Shown piece after piece: positions 22,271 through 34,700 of a DNA stretch of 64,000 nt; position 1 is the stretch's first letter; each line of letters begins with the position of its first letter. Source of the stretch: Spinacia oleracea (Eukaryota > Streptophyta > Magnoliopsida > Caryophyllales > Amaranthaceae); NCBI RefSeq assembly GCF_020520425.1, contig NC_079490.1, positions 6,510,001 to 6,574,000 on the forward strand, written 5' to 3'. A program made the translations under genes and the position numbers. The notes beneath the pieces are model-generated. The model saw only the letters and a program-made list of their open reading frames with translations. It was not told the DNA's origin and made no database searches.

Positions 22271-22919
22271 TTTAGAATAAAGTAAAATTAATGTAACTTT
22301 TAACATAATATTCCTAACTTTTAACTTAACTTTTTTTTAACTTTTATTTCATGTTCCTCTATGTTCTTAACACAGCAACACATGAACATGAAAACTAAAC
22401 ACAATAATATAATCAAGAAAACCTAAAAAAAAAAAATTGTAGCCTTAAAACTAATTAAAACCCAAAAAATCACATCTAGAACAACAATGATTACTTATTT
22501 ATTTTGTATACATTTAAAAATATGGAGAATAATTGACGTAAATATCGAAATTATTGACAACCGTATGTGTATGAGATATGATGATATGATTTCTTGATAC
22601 TAGGTTATATTTTTAATTGTATTTTCATGTCCTGGTTTGTACAGATTGGAGAGCTTGCAGGTCTTGTCGTTGGATCGACCGTCTTATTTATCATCATGTT
22701 TGCTGGGTATAATCTATATCTTTTTTTCTTACTCTAATTAAATCATATGTTTCGAACGTAACATTGAAATCATCACAGCCAAATCGCAAACATTAAGTGG
22801 AAAATCATACTAAAAAACCTAAATCAAAACTAAAATTTCTAAACCTAAATAGCAAAATACCAAAGTACGAAAAAAATTGAGAAAAACACACAAAAAGGAA
22901 GAAAACTAACCTTGATTAT
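22271..22919 (+). other. AT-rich region with one exon-like segment
   Basis: 22645-22706 looks like an isolated exon: it follows TTTGTACAG and precedes GTATAATC. In one frame it encodes a hydrophobic, membrane-helix-like string (IGELAGLVVGSTVLF...). No neighbouring exon was found, and I do not recognise the protein. The rest shows nothing beyond AT-rich sequence. Confidence 0.3.
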
Positions 22920-23230
22920 TGTTGATTATAGCATCATCATTCTATGCATACTAATAGTTTAGTGATGCTGCTTTCCTAAGCTGTAGTGTTGCTGCTTTCC
23001 TAATGATGTTGTTTTACTGCTGATGCTGCTTTGTCAGCACACAGTCAGCAAATTAGTTATAAGTTTGTTATAACAAACTTTAGAACAATCTAGATCCCTA
23101 AGCTGTACTATATATACTTCATTGCTGTAATAATTATTTGATCATCTAATACAGAAAACAGAAATAAGATTCTGCTTTCTTCTTCTTCTTCTCTCAATCA
23201 ATACTTTTCATTCTGTTTCGTTTTTCTTCA
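22920..23230 (+). repeat. Copia-2 5' LTR
   Basis: 311 bp, TGTTGATTATAG to TTTCTTCA. It contains TATATATA at about 23109, a likely core promoter, and several copies of the word GCTGCTTT. Confidence 0.95.
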
Positions 23231-23242
23231 TGGTATCAGAGC
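23231..23242 (+). promoter_or_regulatory. Copia-2 primer-binding site (tRNA-iMet)
   Basis: TGGTATCAGAGC directly follows the LTR; it is the exact plant initiator-Met tRNA primer site. Confidence 0.92.
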
Positions 23243-23459
23243 AGGATCAAGGATCCTTGGCTCATTTTTTCTGAAAAATTCCGCAAAACTGTTATCAGTT
23301 AAGTATTTGTTTGCTGTCAAATTGATCAATCGATTCTGGTGTTTGTTCACTGGAACTTGTGGTATTCTTTCTGATTCTGGATTTGTGTTTCCATTGGTTT
23401 CTGAATTTGTCTTGATCATCTTGATCAAAACTGCTGATATTTGAACAAAACTGCTGAAA

Positions 23460-26400
23460 ATGGCTGCTGGTGATGAGAATGTTAACACCAATTCACACAA
23501 GGATCTTCCACCAAATCAAGATCCAACTAGCATATATTACATACATCCATCTGATGCTAATTCAGTACAACTGGTTTCATTCAAGTTCAATGGTGAAGAA
23601 GGATTCACTAGCTGGAAAAGATCGATGCTATTAGCTTTATCAGCAAAGAACAAAATTGGATTTGTTGATGGAAGCTACATGAAGCCAGATGCTGGAACAG
23701 TAGAATGCAAAGCTTGGGAAAGGTGCAATGATTTGGTATGCTCTCTGATCCTAGGCAATCTGAATGAGGTAATTTCTAAGAGTGTTATGTTTCTTAAATC
23801 TGCAAGAGATGTTTGGCTTGATTTAGAGGATAGGTTTGGATTTGCTTCTTTGGCTCAAATGTATTCACTCGAACAAAAATTAGCTGAGATAGCACAGGGA
23901 AACAAGTCTGTGTCTGAATTTTTTACTGAAATCAAGTCTATATGGGATGCAATTGAAGAGGCTCATCCCTTGCCTTATTGCACCTGCAACAATTGTACTT
24001 GCAATGTGACAAAGAAATTTTTCCAAAGACAACAGGAAAAAATGGTCATGCAGTTCATGATGAAGCTCAATGATCAGTTTGCTACAATTAGAGGCAATGT
24101 ACTTATGGTGCCTACTTTGCCAAAAGTTTCTGAAGCCTACAGGTTGTTTGCTCAAGAAGAAAGACACAAAGAGGTGTCTCAGGCTAGTAATCAAGTGGAA
24201 ACATTGGCATTTGCAGCTGAAAAGAGAAGATTCAATGGAGATCACTGGAACAATAACAACAAGAGCTACAAGACTCAGCAGACAGGATTTCAATCTGGTT
24301 TTCAGAAAACTGGAACTAACACAAAATATGGTAAACCAGGATCCAACTATTATTGCACTCATTGCCAAATCCAGGGTCACAGTGTGGAGAGATGCTTCAA
24401 GATCCATGGTTATCCACCTGGTTTTAAGACTAGGGACAACAAAACAACTGCTGTTTCTTTTGGAGGTGATTCTAATGAAGGAGAAACAACAGTGCCACAA
24501 TCTGAAACTAATCCAGTGATTACTATGGAACAATATCAACAGCTCATGGATATGTTGGCTAAACAACAGCAGAGTGCAGGGACTGGAACAAACTCAGCTA
24601 TGATGGCAGGTAATATCTGTTTACTGTCTCATACAAACTCTAAGTGGCTTTTAGACAGTGGTGCTTCAGACCATTATTGCTATGACCTGACACAATTTAC
24701 TAGTTATGAAGCTGTTAAGAAATAAAACACCTACATAACTATACCTGATGGGAGTAAAATAGCTGTCACTCATATTGGTTCAGTAACTCTTAATGATGAC
24801 ATAACCCTAAATAATGTGCTGTGTGTACCAGATTTTAAGTACAACTTAATATCTGTGCACAAATTGTGTCAAGATTTGGATTGTGAGATCCACTTTACTC
24901 ATGACAAGTGTTTTGTTTGCTGTCAGCAAGGGAAGTTGATTCCTCTTGGTGATGTGAAGTCAGGCTTATACAATTTGGCAGAAAAGAAGTTGGGAGAAGC
25001 TAATTCTGTGCAGACACACACATGTAGTGTAGCTTGTCTTTCTACTGTAGACAATGCCAAGTTGTGGCACTTAAGACTTGGTCATTTACCTTTCAATAGG
25101 TTGAAACTAATAAACCCTAGCTGTGTGATCACACCTTGTTTACAGGATACTATCTGTCAAGTATGTCCTGCTGCCAAACAGACTAGACTTAGCTTTCCTT
25201 CTAGTAGCATTAAGTCAACTAGTCCTTTTGATCTTATACACATAGATATTTGGGGCCCTCATTCTGTAAAAACTCCTACTGGATGTAATCAATTTCTGAC
25301 AATTGTGGATGATTATACCAGATTTACTTGGTTACATTTTCTGAAACAGAAAAGTGATTGTGTTACTGTCATGAGCAATTTCTTAAACATGGTGAAAACA
25401 CAGTTTGGAATGACAGTGAAATGCATCAGATCAGACAATGCTAAAGAGTTTTGTGAAGGTGACATGAAAAGATTATATCAGACTCTTGGTATTTTGACTC
25501 AAACTAGATGTAGTCATACTCCACAACAGAATGGTGTTGTAGAAAGGAAACACAAGCATTTACTAGAAACAGCAAGAGCATTGTACATTCAATCTAAGGT
25601 GCCAGAGAGGTATTGGGGAGAGTGTGTCCTTTGTGCTGCTTATCTGATCAACAGGATGCCTCTACAATCCTTAGATCTTGAAACACCTTACTACAGATTG
25701 TTTAAACAAACTCCAAACCTCTCACATTTAAGAACCTTTGGTTGTCTTTGTTATGTATCCACATCTAAGGTTGGGAGAAACAAGATGAATCCTAGAGCAA
25801 CTCCTTGTGTGTTTATGGGATACTCTACTACTCAGAAGGGATACAAAGTACTGGAGATAGACACAAATAGATTCTTTGTAATCAGAGATATCCATTTTCA
25901 TGAGAAACATTTTCCTTTTCATCTCTATCTAAAACACAACCTTTCACCTTCTCCCTATACTAATGCCATCTACTTACCTAGCTTCATGTCACCTACCATT
26001 TTTGATCCACCTGATTTCACTTCTTCTGCAAACATTTTTCCACCTCACTCTTTGCCTATACATTCACCACCACCCACAGAATCAGCCACATCTACAGATT
26101 CTGTGCATACACAGTTCAATTCTTCTCCATCTCCAACAACACCAACTCCCTCAAACACCACTCAAACTCCTAATAACTCTAACTCTTCTTCTGAACCCCA
26201 CACAAACACCACTCATTCCACATATTCCACTTCCAATTCCTCCAATTCACCTCTCCCTTATCCTATTATCAGACAATCTGCAAGAACACATAAACCACCA
26301 GGTTACTTAGATGCTTATGAGTGTTTTGCAGTATCATCCACCAACACAGACACCCCTGTTGTCACCAAGAATTGGTGTAATTTAGTTTCATATGTCACAT

Positions 26401-27974
26401 TTCCAGATGAATTTCAAGCTTCTTTGTCTCAAGTTTGTACTATCACAGAACCAGTGTCCTATAGTCAAGCCGCTAAACATCCATTATGGCTTGAAGCCAT
26501 GAAGAAAGAACTGGAGGCCTTGGATAGAAACTACACTTGGGAATTGGTGGAATTACCAAAAGGTAAAAAGGCTATAGGGTGCAAGTGGGTGTTCAAAGTG
26601 AAATTGAGATCCACAGGTGCACTAGAAAGGTGCAAAGCAAGATTAGTGGCTAAAGGGTACAACCAGAAGTATGGTATTGATTATGAGGAAACTTTTAGCC
26701 CTGTTGTGAAGATGAGTACTATAAGATGCTTGCTAGCAGTTGCAGCTAGTAGAAAATGGCCTCTTTTTCAGCTAGATGTCGATAATGCTTTCCTACATGG
26801 GGATCTCAAAGAAGAAGTGTATATGCAGATGCCTGAAGGGGTAGACAATCCAACCAACAAAGTTTGCAGATTGGTTAAATCCATTTATGGCTTAAAACAA
26901 GCATCAAGACAATGGCATGAGAAGTTGTTGACTGCTTTAGAGACACAAGGTTTCATATAATCCAAGTATGACTACAGTTTGTTCATCAACAAACAAAATG
27001 GTCACATCAACATTGCAGCAGTTAATGTAGATGACATCATTTTGACAGGAACAGATGTTGATACACTGAAAGCATTAAAAGCATATCTTCATCAAGAATT
27101 CAGTATTAAGGATCTAGGGAGGTTAAACTATTTCCTTGGTATGGAGGTGGGCTATACTACAGATGGGATTATTCCGAGTCAGAAGAAGTTCACTAGAGAA
27201 CTTATTGAATCTTGTGGTTTTGATACCACTAAGAGAGCAATCACTCCTTTGCCTATGACTGTTAAATTATCTAACAAAGAAGGACAGTTCTATTCTGATA
27301 CTGATAAATATAGGTCTTTAGTAGGAAAACTCAATTTCCTAACCCACACAAGACCTGATCTTTCCTATGCTGTCCAAACTCTCAGTCAATTTCTTCAGAA
27401 TCCTAGAGAACACCATGTGGCAGCTCTGCACCACACTCTAAGATATCTAGCACACACTGAAGGTCAAGGGATATTGCTGAAAGCATCAGATGCTGTTAGT
27501 TTACAAGCATTTTCTGACTCAGATTGGGCATCTTGTCCTGATACTAGAAGATCAATCACAGGGTACATTTTATTGCTTGGTGGATCACCAGTCTCATGGA
27601 AGTCTAAGAAGCAAGGGACAGTTTCCAAATCTTCTGCAGAAGCTGAATATAGAGCAATGGCAGCAGCTGCCTCAGAAGTTACTTGGATTGTCAACCTGTT
27701 AGAGGATTTGGGAGTTCATCATTTGAAGCCAATCACATTACACTGTGATAATCAGTCAGCTCTCCACATTGCTAAAAATCCGGTGTTTCATGAACGCACT
27801 AAACACATAGAGATTGACTGTCACTTCACCAGAGATAAGGTTTTGGAAGGGCTACTGCATCTAAATTACTTGCCTACTCAGCAACAATTAGCAGACATCT
27901 TCACTAAGCCATTGTGTTCTACACAATTTCAGACACTTCTTTCCAAGATTGGAGCTTGTGATGCTCCATCTTGA
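23460..27974 (+). pseudogene. Copia-2 gag-pol with two premature stops
   Basis: A single frame of about 1500 codons starts at ATG 23460. Gag has a CCHC knuckle (CTHCQIQGHSVERC), and the protease site is LLDSGASDHY. A TAA stop (24723-24725) then interrupts the frame. The integrase follows ([35 protein letters not shown]), then the RT ([27 protein letters not shown]). A second TAA (26958-26960) interrupts the RT, and RNase H follows (SDSDWASC, SSAEAEYRAM, HCDNQSA, ADIFTKPL). All three pieces stay in one frame, so only the stops separate them. The usual YVDD catalytic box reads NVDD here (VNVDDIILTG), a second reason to think this copy is inactive. Confidence 0.93.
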
Positions 27975-27981
27975 GGGGGGA
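27971..27981 (+). promoter_or_regulatory. Copia-2 polypurine tract
   Basis: TTGAGGGGGGA directly precedes the 3' LTR; TGA within it is also the stop codon of pol. Confidence 0.85.
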
Positions 27982-28290
27982 TGTTGATTATAGCATCATC
28001 ATTCTATGCATACTAATAGTTTAGTGATGCTGCTTTCCTAATGCTGTAGTGTTGCTGCTTTCCTAATGCTGTTGTTTTACTGCTGATGCTGCTTTGTCAG
28101 CACACAGTCAGCAAATTAGTTATAAGTTTGTTATAACAAACTTTGGAACAATCTAGATCCCTAAGCTGTACTATATATACTTCATTGCTGTAATAATTAT
28201 TTGATCATCTAATACAGAAAACAGAAATAAGATTCTGCTTTCTTCTTCTTCTCTCAATCAATACTTTTCATTCTGTTTCGTTTTTCTTCA
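27982..28290 (+). repeat. Copia-2 3' LTR
   Basis: 309 bp, nearly identical to 22920-23230, followed by the target-site duplication attat. Confidence 0.95.
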
Positions 28291-28295
28291 ATTAT

Positions 28296-28976
28296 GAAGT
28301 TGAATCAGTTAAGAACAATTGCAGAGAAATTCGCAGCAATAGTCGAAGAAAATCGCAGAACAATCACCAAAAAGAAGGAGAGGGAGAGGAGAGAGAAAGA
28401 AAGGATGAACCGAGAATGACGAGAGTAGAGAAAAAGATGAAAGGAAGAAAGCACGTTCCTTACTCACACGTGTGAGTCCAGCCCAAAATAATGAAAGTCA
28501 GTTAGTTGGGTTTGGTGTACAATAATTTATTGTACACCCATTATAAACGAGATTTTGTGTATGCGCTTTTTAATAAGTCAGTTTATTTATGAGTATCCTG
28601 CTAAAAATCTAAAATCAAGCAAGGTAAGTAGCTGTATCAAATCATAGAAACCTAATTATAGGAGGAAAGTACGCATAGAACACACACATTGTCTAGTCCA
28701 CAACCACAATAGATGAGTAAGAATAAAAAACGTTGACCTGAATTATTTTTACGAAAATGACAAAGGTCGCAACATGCGACCCTTTAACTATGTCACAATG
28801 ATGACATGACATGTTTATGTGTCATGATTTAAATTGGAAACGTTGACCTGAATTATTTAATCTATATAACTTATTATACATGTTACAAAAAAGGTAGGAA
28901 AATCTTAAATTAATATTTTAATTTGTTTCCTTTTTCATATCGACTAACTTATTTACATATTTCCATCGGCAAATTT
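28296..28976. other. Non-coding flank of Copia-2
   Basis: 28340-28470 is purine-rich (AGAAGGAGAGGGAGAGGAG-like), followed by AT-rich sequence. Removing Copia-2 joins it smoothly to 22914. No gene is visible. Confidence 0.5.
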
Positions 28977-29192
28977 TGCGTAAGACCGCCTTACCCAAAA
29001 ACACCAATTTGGTTGCTTAACTGAATGATTTCGTTGCTTAAGTAATTAGTTACATTAACTAATTAGTTCCATTGTTTAACTAATTGGTTGCAGTGCTTAA
29101 CTAACTGGTTCCATTATTTAACTAAATGGTTCCATTGATTAACTTATAGGACACCAAGATGGGTTTTTTGTGTAAGACTGTCTTATATAAAA
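28977..29192. mobile_element. MITE copy A with GTAAGACCG termini and internal 20-bp repeats
   Basis: The ends carry GTAAGACCGCCTTAC and GTAAGACTGTCTTA, each nearly palindromic. Between them lie at least five degenerate copies of a roughly 20-bp word (TTAACTAATTGGTTCCATTG). The same architecture occurs at 60680-60832, so this is a dispersed non-autonomous family. Confidence 0.7.
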
Positions 29193-29643
29193 GTTTGTAT
29201 ATTTTCATAGTAAAAATATTGCATCGATAGTGAAAAAATTCTGATGACGCATAACCTACGTGGCATTTATATGTACCAATTAAACTCCGACATGTAAAAT
29301 TGTGACAACTAAATATTACTGCAATTTACGACTTTTATTATCACCCTTATTTTTATCATTTAGGGAAAGGTTGACAAGAACTATTAGTAGTTAGAGGCCC
29401 AAAACAAAATTACCAGCATGAGGAAATCATGCAAGTATCCGACTTTCAGGATTTTATGCTTTCCTTTAGACTAGGTCACCTTTCAAATTTTGAATTTTTA
29501 CTTAGTCGGTTTTTTTTTTTTTTTTGTTATCATCTACTTATTTATAAGTTCCTCCACTAACTAACCATCATAATCTATTTTTTATGAAACACCAAAACCA
29601 AATCTTTAACCTATGCTTTCCAAATTAATCATCATTTTCATTA
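29193..29643 (+). promoter_or_regulatory. Upstream region of the LBD gene
   Basis: AT-rich with a poly-T run at about 29511-29525. TATTTATAAG at 29539-29548 lies about 100 bp before the start codon and is a reasonable TATA box. No other gene is seen. Confidence 0.45.
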
Positions 29644-31007
29644 ATGATGACAATTAAGGGAGGTACAAGCCAAGCTTGTGCGGCATGTAAATACCAACGT
29701 CGAAAATGCGCCCCTAATTGCGCATTAGCCCCTTATTTCCCCGCCGATAAACCCAAAACGTTCCAAAACGCTCATAGATTGTTCGGCGTTTGTAACATAA
29801 TGAAGATACTTAAACAATTAAGTGATGATCAAAAAGACGAGGCTATGCAATCTATCATATTTGAATCCGATATGCGTAAAAAGTTTCCGGTTCTCGGGTG
29901 TTCGTACATTATATATAACCTTAATGAGCAATTGAAACAAGCTCAAAAAGAGCTTCACGATGTTAACTCGTGGCTCGCTATGTTGCAAGCGAAAGAACAA
30001 CATTGCCACGGGCCGGACGGGCCAGTCATTCCTTTGCATTTCCTGCCCGGCCCGGCTGGCCCGGCTAACGTTGATCATATGTACAACAAGGATGATGTTG
30101 TAGGGTTTGTTGAGGATGTGAAGCCATTTTGGTTGCAACAACAACAACACGGTAATAGTAGTAGTAACTATGTCAATAGTGAGGTGAAACAATCAATGAT
30201 TCAACAAGGGAGTAACTATTATGTCAATAGTGAGGTGAAACGATCAATGATTCCACAAGGGTTATTTATGCCATTTCAACAAGAGATTGATGAGGTTTCT
30301 CATGATTATGATGATGATGATGATATGCCGTTTGATACTATTGCTGATGATAGACAATCCTACGTTGAGTCTAAGGATGCATGTGAATCAAGGTACGCAA
30401 ATACTTCCTCCGTTTCAAAAACGAAAAATGCTAACACGTACTTTTAGTTTTGTCACCGTTCACCCACTAACTTTGACCGTATATTTTTGCTAATTTATTA
30501 AAATCAAATATTATCAAGTGAAATGCCGTTAAATTGATTTCAGATTTTTAGAAAAAGATAATTAGAGATAATTATGATCAAAGTTATATCTTGATTTTCA
30601 TTTTTTTTTATATTGTTGTTGTGTGTTACAATAATGGATGGGGATTTTCTCTGGAAATGATATTGGCACGCCAAAAAGTAATTTTGACACACCAGCTATG
30701 AGATACTATACTGACATAGAGGTGTGACAAAATCAACAAATTGGTGTATCAAAATTAAATTTCGATTTTCAATTGATTGGGAGGGGTTTTGGCCGGGGTG
30801 TGGTTTCTAATCCGATATTCCATTCTTTTAAATAGTAAAGTAATTTCATTAATAAAAAATCATACGACATTCAGTAATTGGTTAGTATGTATATATATGT
30901 TGTGCAGTGCTGAATCAACATTGAAAGATACAATGGAAACAACAGTGTCTCAAAAGCATGAACTTAAAAGTGCGGCAGCATACTTCAGTCTTACGAGCGT
31001 TAATTGA
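29644..31007 (+). CDS. LBD transcription factor (LOB-domain), LBD22/LBD27-like
   Basis: Two exons by my reading: 29644-30392 and 30908-31007, with a GT..AG intron that keeps the frame, giving 282 residues. The start is a double ATG (29644/29647). The LOB domain fills residues 7-110: the C block CX2CX6CX3C (C12, C15, C22, C26), then the GAS-type block FQNAHRLFGVCNIMKIL and a helical Leu-rich stretch. LOB proteins are plant-specific nuclear DNA-binding factors of organ boundary, root and pollen development; the N-terminus resembles the LBD27 (SIDECAR POLLEN) group. The C-terminus is variable, with Gln/Asn and Asp runs. Without splicing, the first exon would read on to a stop at 30447, so the last 33 residues depend on the intron. 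A scrambled partial copy lies at 35.7-37.0 kb. Confidence 0.9.
30679..30757. mobile_element. Small inverted-repeat element in the LBD intron
   Basis: TAATTTTGACACACCA at the left and TGGTGTATCAAAATTA at the right form termini about 79 bp apart. A relative lies at 36306-36395. A very short MITE or solo foldback. Confidence 0.55.
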
Positions 31008-31514
31008 TCAATCAGAAAAGGAACTTTTTTTTTTCTTCTTCTATTTTTTGATTGATTAAATGAGGATAGTTTAACTTTTTTGAGGGAAAAATTAGGATAT
31101 TTTATTTATTTATTCTTTTCATAATTCTACTTAGGTTTTGGTTATTTTTACAAATTCTTTAAAAGTTTTCAATACGATTTTTGTTCTTTCTTATTTCAAT
31201 AATGTATTAGTACTCCTTCTCTATCTAGAAAAACCCTAATTTTATTCTTTGTTTAGGAGATGTCATCTTCTATTTTTTGGTTGTTGTAACCCCGGTAGCT
31301 AGGTAGAATATTTTTTGTTTAGTTTGTTAGAGTTTTTATTGAGGATTGGTTATGCAAATTTGTAATGGGTATCAAGAGATTTTTTTTATTTTATTATGAT
31401 GACTTGTTTTCTTGTTATTGATTTTTTTTATAGATTGTAGATGTTGTATGACTTTGATTAATGATATTTAGTATCCTTTGTAGCTTACTTCAAAAATATT
31501 ATGTCTTAGTACTA
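31008..31514. other. 3' flank of the LBD gene
   Basis: AT-rich sequence with several T-runs, likely the 3' untranslated region and terminator zone. No gene visible. Confidence 0.4.
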
Positions 31515-31772
31515 CTCTCTCTGTCCCTTAATACTCGTATCGTTTTGACTTTTTGCACTATTCACATAATTCACTTTGACCCTATTTTATTTCTAGCATA
31601 TGAAAATAAATGTTAGTATATAATGTATTGTTGGCTTCATCTTAATATATTTTCAAAATGTTAATATTTTTATAAGTTTTTATAATATGTAGTTAAAGAT
31701 ATTGTTGGTCAAAGTTGTGCACTGACAAACGTGTCCAGTCAAAGCGATGCGAGTATTAAGGGACAGAGGAAA
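31515..31772. mobile_element. Stowaway-type MITE, copy 1
   Basis: Terminal inverted repeats CTCTGTCCCTTAATACTCG and CGAGTATTAAGGGACAGAG, flanked by TA, as in Tc1/mariner-derived Stowaway MITEs. A second copy (35803-36055) shares its full length. Confidence 0.85.
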
Positions 31773-31779
31773 TATATTA

Positions 31780-34700
31780 TAGGAGGGAGGAGAGACCCAC
31801 ATCAGATATGTGCCTCCAAATACATATCTGAGGGCACTGTGTCATCTATATATTATACTAAAAGAGAGGAAATCAATGTAGTGATGACAAATGTCACTCA
31901 TTGATTGACCTCTCTTATAGATATAAGAAAATATAAAAATAAAATAAAATATTTGATTTTATAATTATTTTGTTAACATTTACCTCTAATATATATTTGA
32001 TTCTCTTTTCCTCAAAAAAAAAAAAAAAAAAATCATTATATACATAGGAATGTTTTTTTTAAAAAAAATTATATATATCTTTTCTATATTTGGTAACAAA
32101 TAAATATTTCTCTTTCTATAAAAAAATTAATACATGCATTATACGGAGTAGTCGTATAATTTTAATAAAAATTCAAGATTATTATACTTATTTGTATTTA
32201 GTACTTACAAAATTCGAACACAAATAAATTAGAAAATCAATCAATTATGAATAAGAGTGTATAAAAAAAATTGCAATAGTACTCTAAAATATTTTTACAG
32301 CTAAATGCGATAATTATAAAAAAAAGTCATTGATTGTACTATTTTATACGTAGTATATTTAGGAAGTTAATGAGATAATCATAACCGTCATTAATTGTAA
32401 TATTTTATACATAGTATATGTAGTAGCTAAATTCTATAATTATCACCGCCAGTCCACCATTGATAGTAATATTTTATTACTTTAAGAAAATTATGTAACT
32501 TCTTTAAACATTTGCAAAACTTGTGTAATCTAATCTATCTACTACTTTACTATGTAATTCCTAAATTTTTAGATGCAGCTATTTGATTGTTGCATTGGCT
32601 ATTATATTCACACATACCTCTACTTTTTCTATTTTTTTGGTGATTATAAATACCCAATGATGAACATAGTCTTGTACCCCGTAGCATTTTGTTGGATGTC
32701 TAAATACTTACATAGTACTACCATTTTTTTTTTAATAATGTTTACTATTTGATAATTTAAGATATTAATAGTTGAAGTTATTTACTAATTAACAACCGTG
32801 AAAATAAAGTGGTTTATCAAAAAAATGGAAGAAGTAGTAAACAAGAAAAATAATGCGCGACTAAAACGTAGTCCTCTCTACGTAAAAAAAATTTCCTCCA
32901 AATATTTTAGGCTAAACAATTGACTTATATTTTAGTCGACTTTTAACAAACAATTGTATACGTACGGAGCACTATACTAAAGATATACAAATTGATGTGG
33001 AGCTGACAAATGCCGCACTGATTTGCCTCTTTTATAATATTGGTAATTAACCTATGATAAAATAATTAATATACTTTGTATATATTTTACCTAAAATGTT
33101 CTAATTACATATTGTAATAATAGATTATACTACGAACAAAAATCATGACTAATTGTAAGTACTACCAAGTTTCGTTTACAAATTATCATATACTAAGTAC
33201 GGATATGTTGGATCGTTCCTTTGATCATATCATTTGTAATACAATGAAAAATCTTTGCATACAATTCTGATAACTGATATAGAAAATCTTATAATAGTTT
33301 AACTTGGACTATCAATTATATTATTATAGTACTATCAACTATGTAAAAATTTGTGGCATATAATGAATACAAATATGCATAATAAAAGTTAACTATTGAT
33401 TTAATGTATCTAACAAGGTTGTCTCGAACATTTTATAGGCCCTTTATTAACTAATTAACAAAATGAGTCCTCTAGCCATATAATTTCTTTAGTACGAATA
33501 TTTAATCTTAGATATCAAAAATAACTTTTACCACATTCTCATTATCGTATTATTTTTATACGGAGCACGAACAATAATTTATTCGCTCTTATTATTGAAG
33601 TCTTAATAGCATGTTGATTGAAATTTTGACTAATATATCGTTGTCAATTCAACTATGTCCAAAGTCATATGATCTAGATGATTAAGTTCCTTATTATTAA
33701 TATGTTTGCAATAACAATTTTTTTTTTAATATTAATGTAAATGATTGCAATAGCACTCTAAAAATTTGTGCAAAATAAAACTTATATATGTAAATGGTGA
33801 ATCACACTTGATGATGGCACGAGTTTGGATTTTAGATTGGTCTGACGATAAAGTTAAACGTAGATGATTGACTAATATGTAGACTAACAAAAAGAGATTT
33901 TTGGTGGATGGTATAAGGATAACATGTACCCACCTTGATGATGGAGTGATTTTGAATTGATCGGATTCGAGAACACTCACCTAATCCTAACTATTATTGT
34001 CGCTTTTAAATACTTTTTCAATATTATAGCTAATACAATCAATTTTTATACTTCGTAATAAACTTATGTCAATATATTTAAAATTTAGTTGAAAGAAAAT
34101 TTGGATTATTTATCGAATATAGGGATGTCAGATTCTCAGCGAGGTGAGTTTTTTAGAAGATCCCTCTATGCATCAGCCCCAAGTGGGTGGTGATGGAGGA
34201 AAGTTTATTGGGTGATGGGGTTAAAAAATGTATTCGTCGCGGGTGAAGGGCGGAGATGGATTTAGATTGGACCCTCCTGAGTCGCTTATCCTTCATCTCA
34301 TTGATTATGAATATATAAAAAAAACAAAGTATTACTCTGTATTAATTTACATATTATATTTGTTTTGTTTATTTACTCAATTAACTCTAATCAGGCAAAC
34401 GAATTTTCAAAAGCTCTATATAATAGAGTTTAATTTAAATTTGAAAACGCTTTTACCAAAAAATAAAAGTCGAGTCTAGGGTGGGTGTGGATACTCAGGA
34501 AGTGAGCTGATTAAGAGGGGATGAATTTTATTTTCTACCTGTCGAGATGGGTGGGTTGGGAGGGGTTGGTATCGTTCCTATCGTGGATGGAGGGTATGAA
34601 GATGAGAATTGTAGGTGGGTGCAGGTGTCCAGGCTCTGCCCTGCCTCAAAGTCATTTCTAACTTAATAAAGTAAATGGTCTAGATAGGGTTTAAGTGATC

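Larger units (their letters stand above)
22920..28290 (+). mobile_element. Copia-2, Ty1-copia LTR retrotransposon, young, with TSD attat
   Basis: LTRs at 22920-23230 and 27982-28290 are flanked by the matching 5-bp duplication attat (22915-22919 and 28291-28295). A perfect primer-binding site (23231-23242) and a purine tract (27971-27981) lie next to them. One long gag-pol frame (23460-27974) is broken by two stop codons. The LTRs differ by about two substitutions plus a one-base and a three-base indel, so insertion was recent. Confidence 0.96.

Noticed and set aside
23880..24566. 228-codon minus-strand frame in Copia-2 gag
   Set aside because: Shadow of the gag frame on the opposite strand; no domain or start context.
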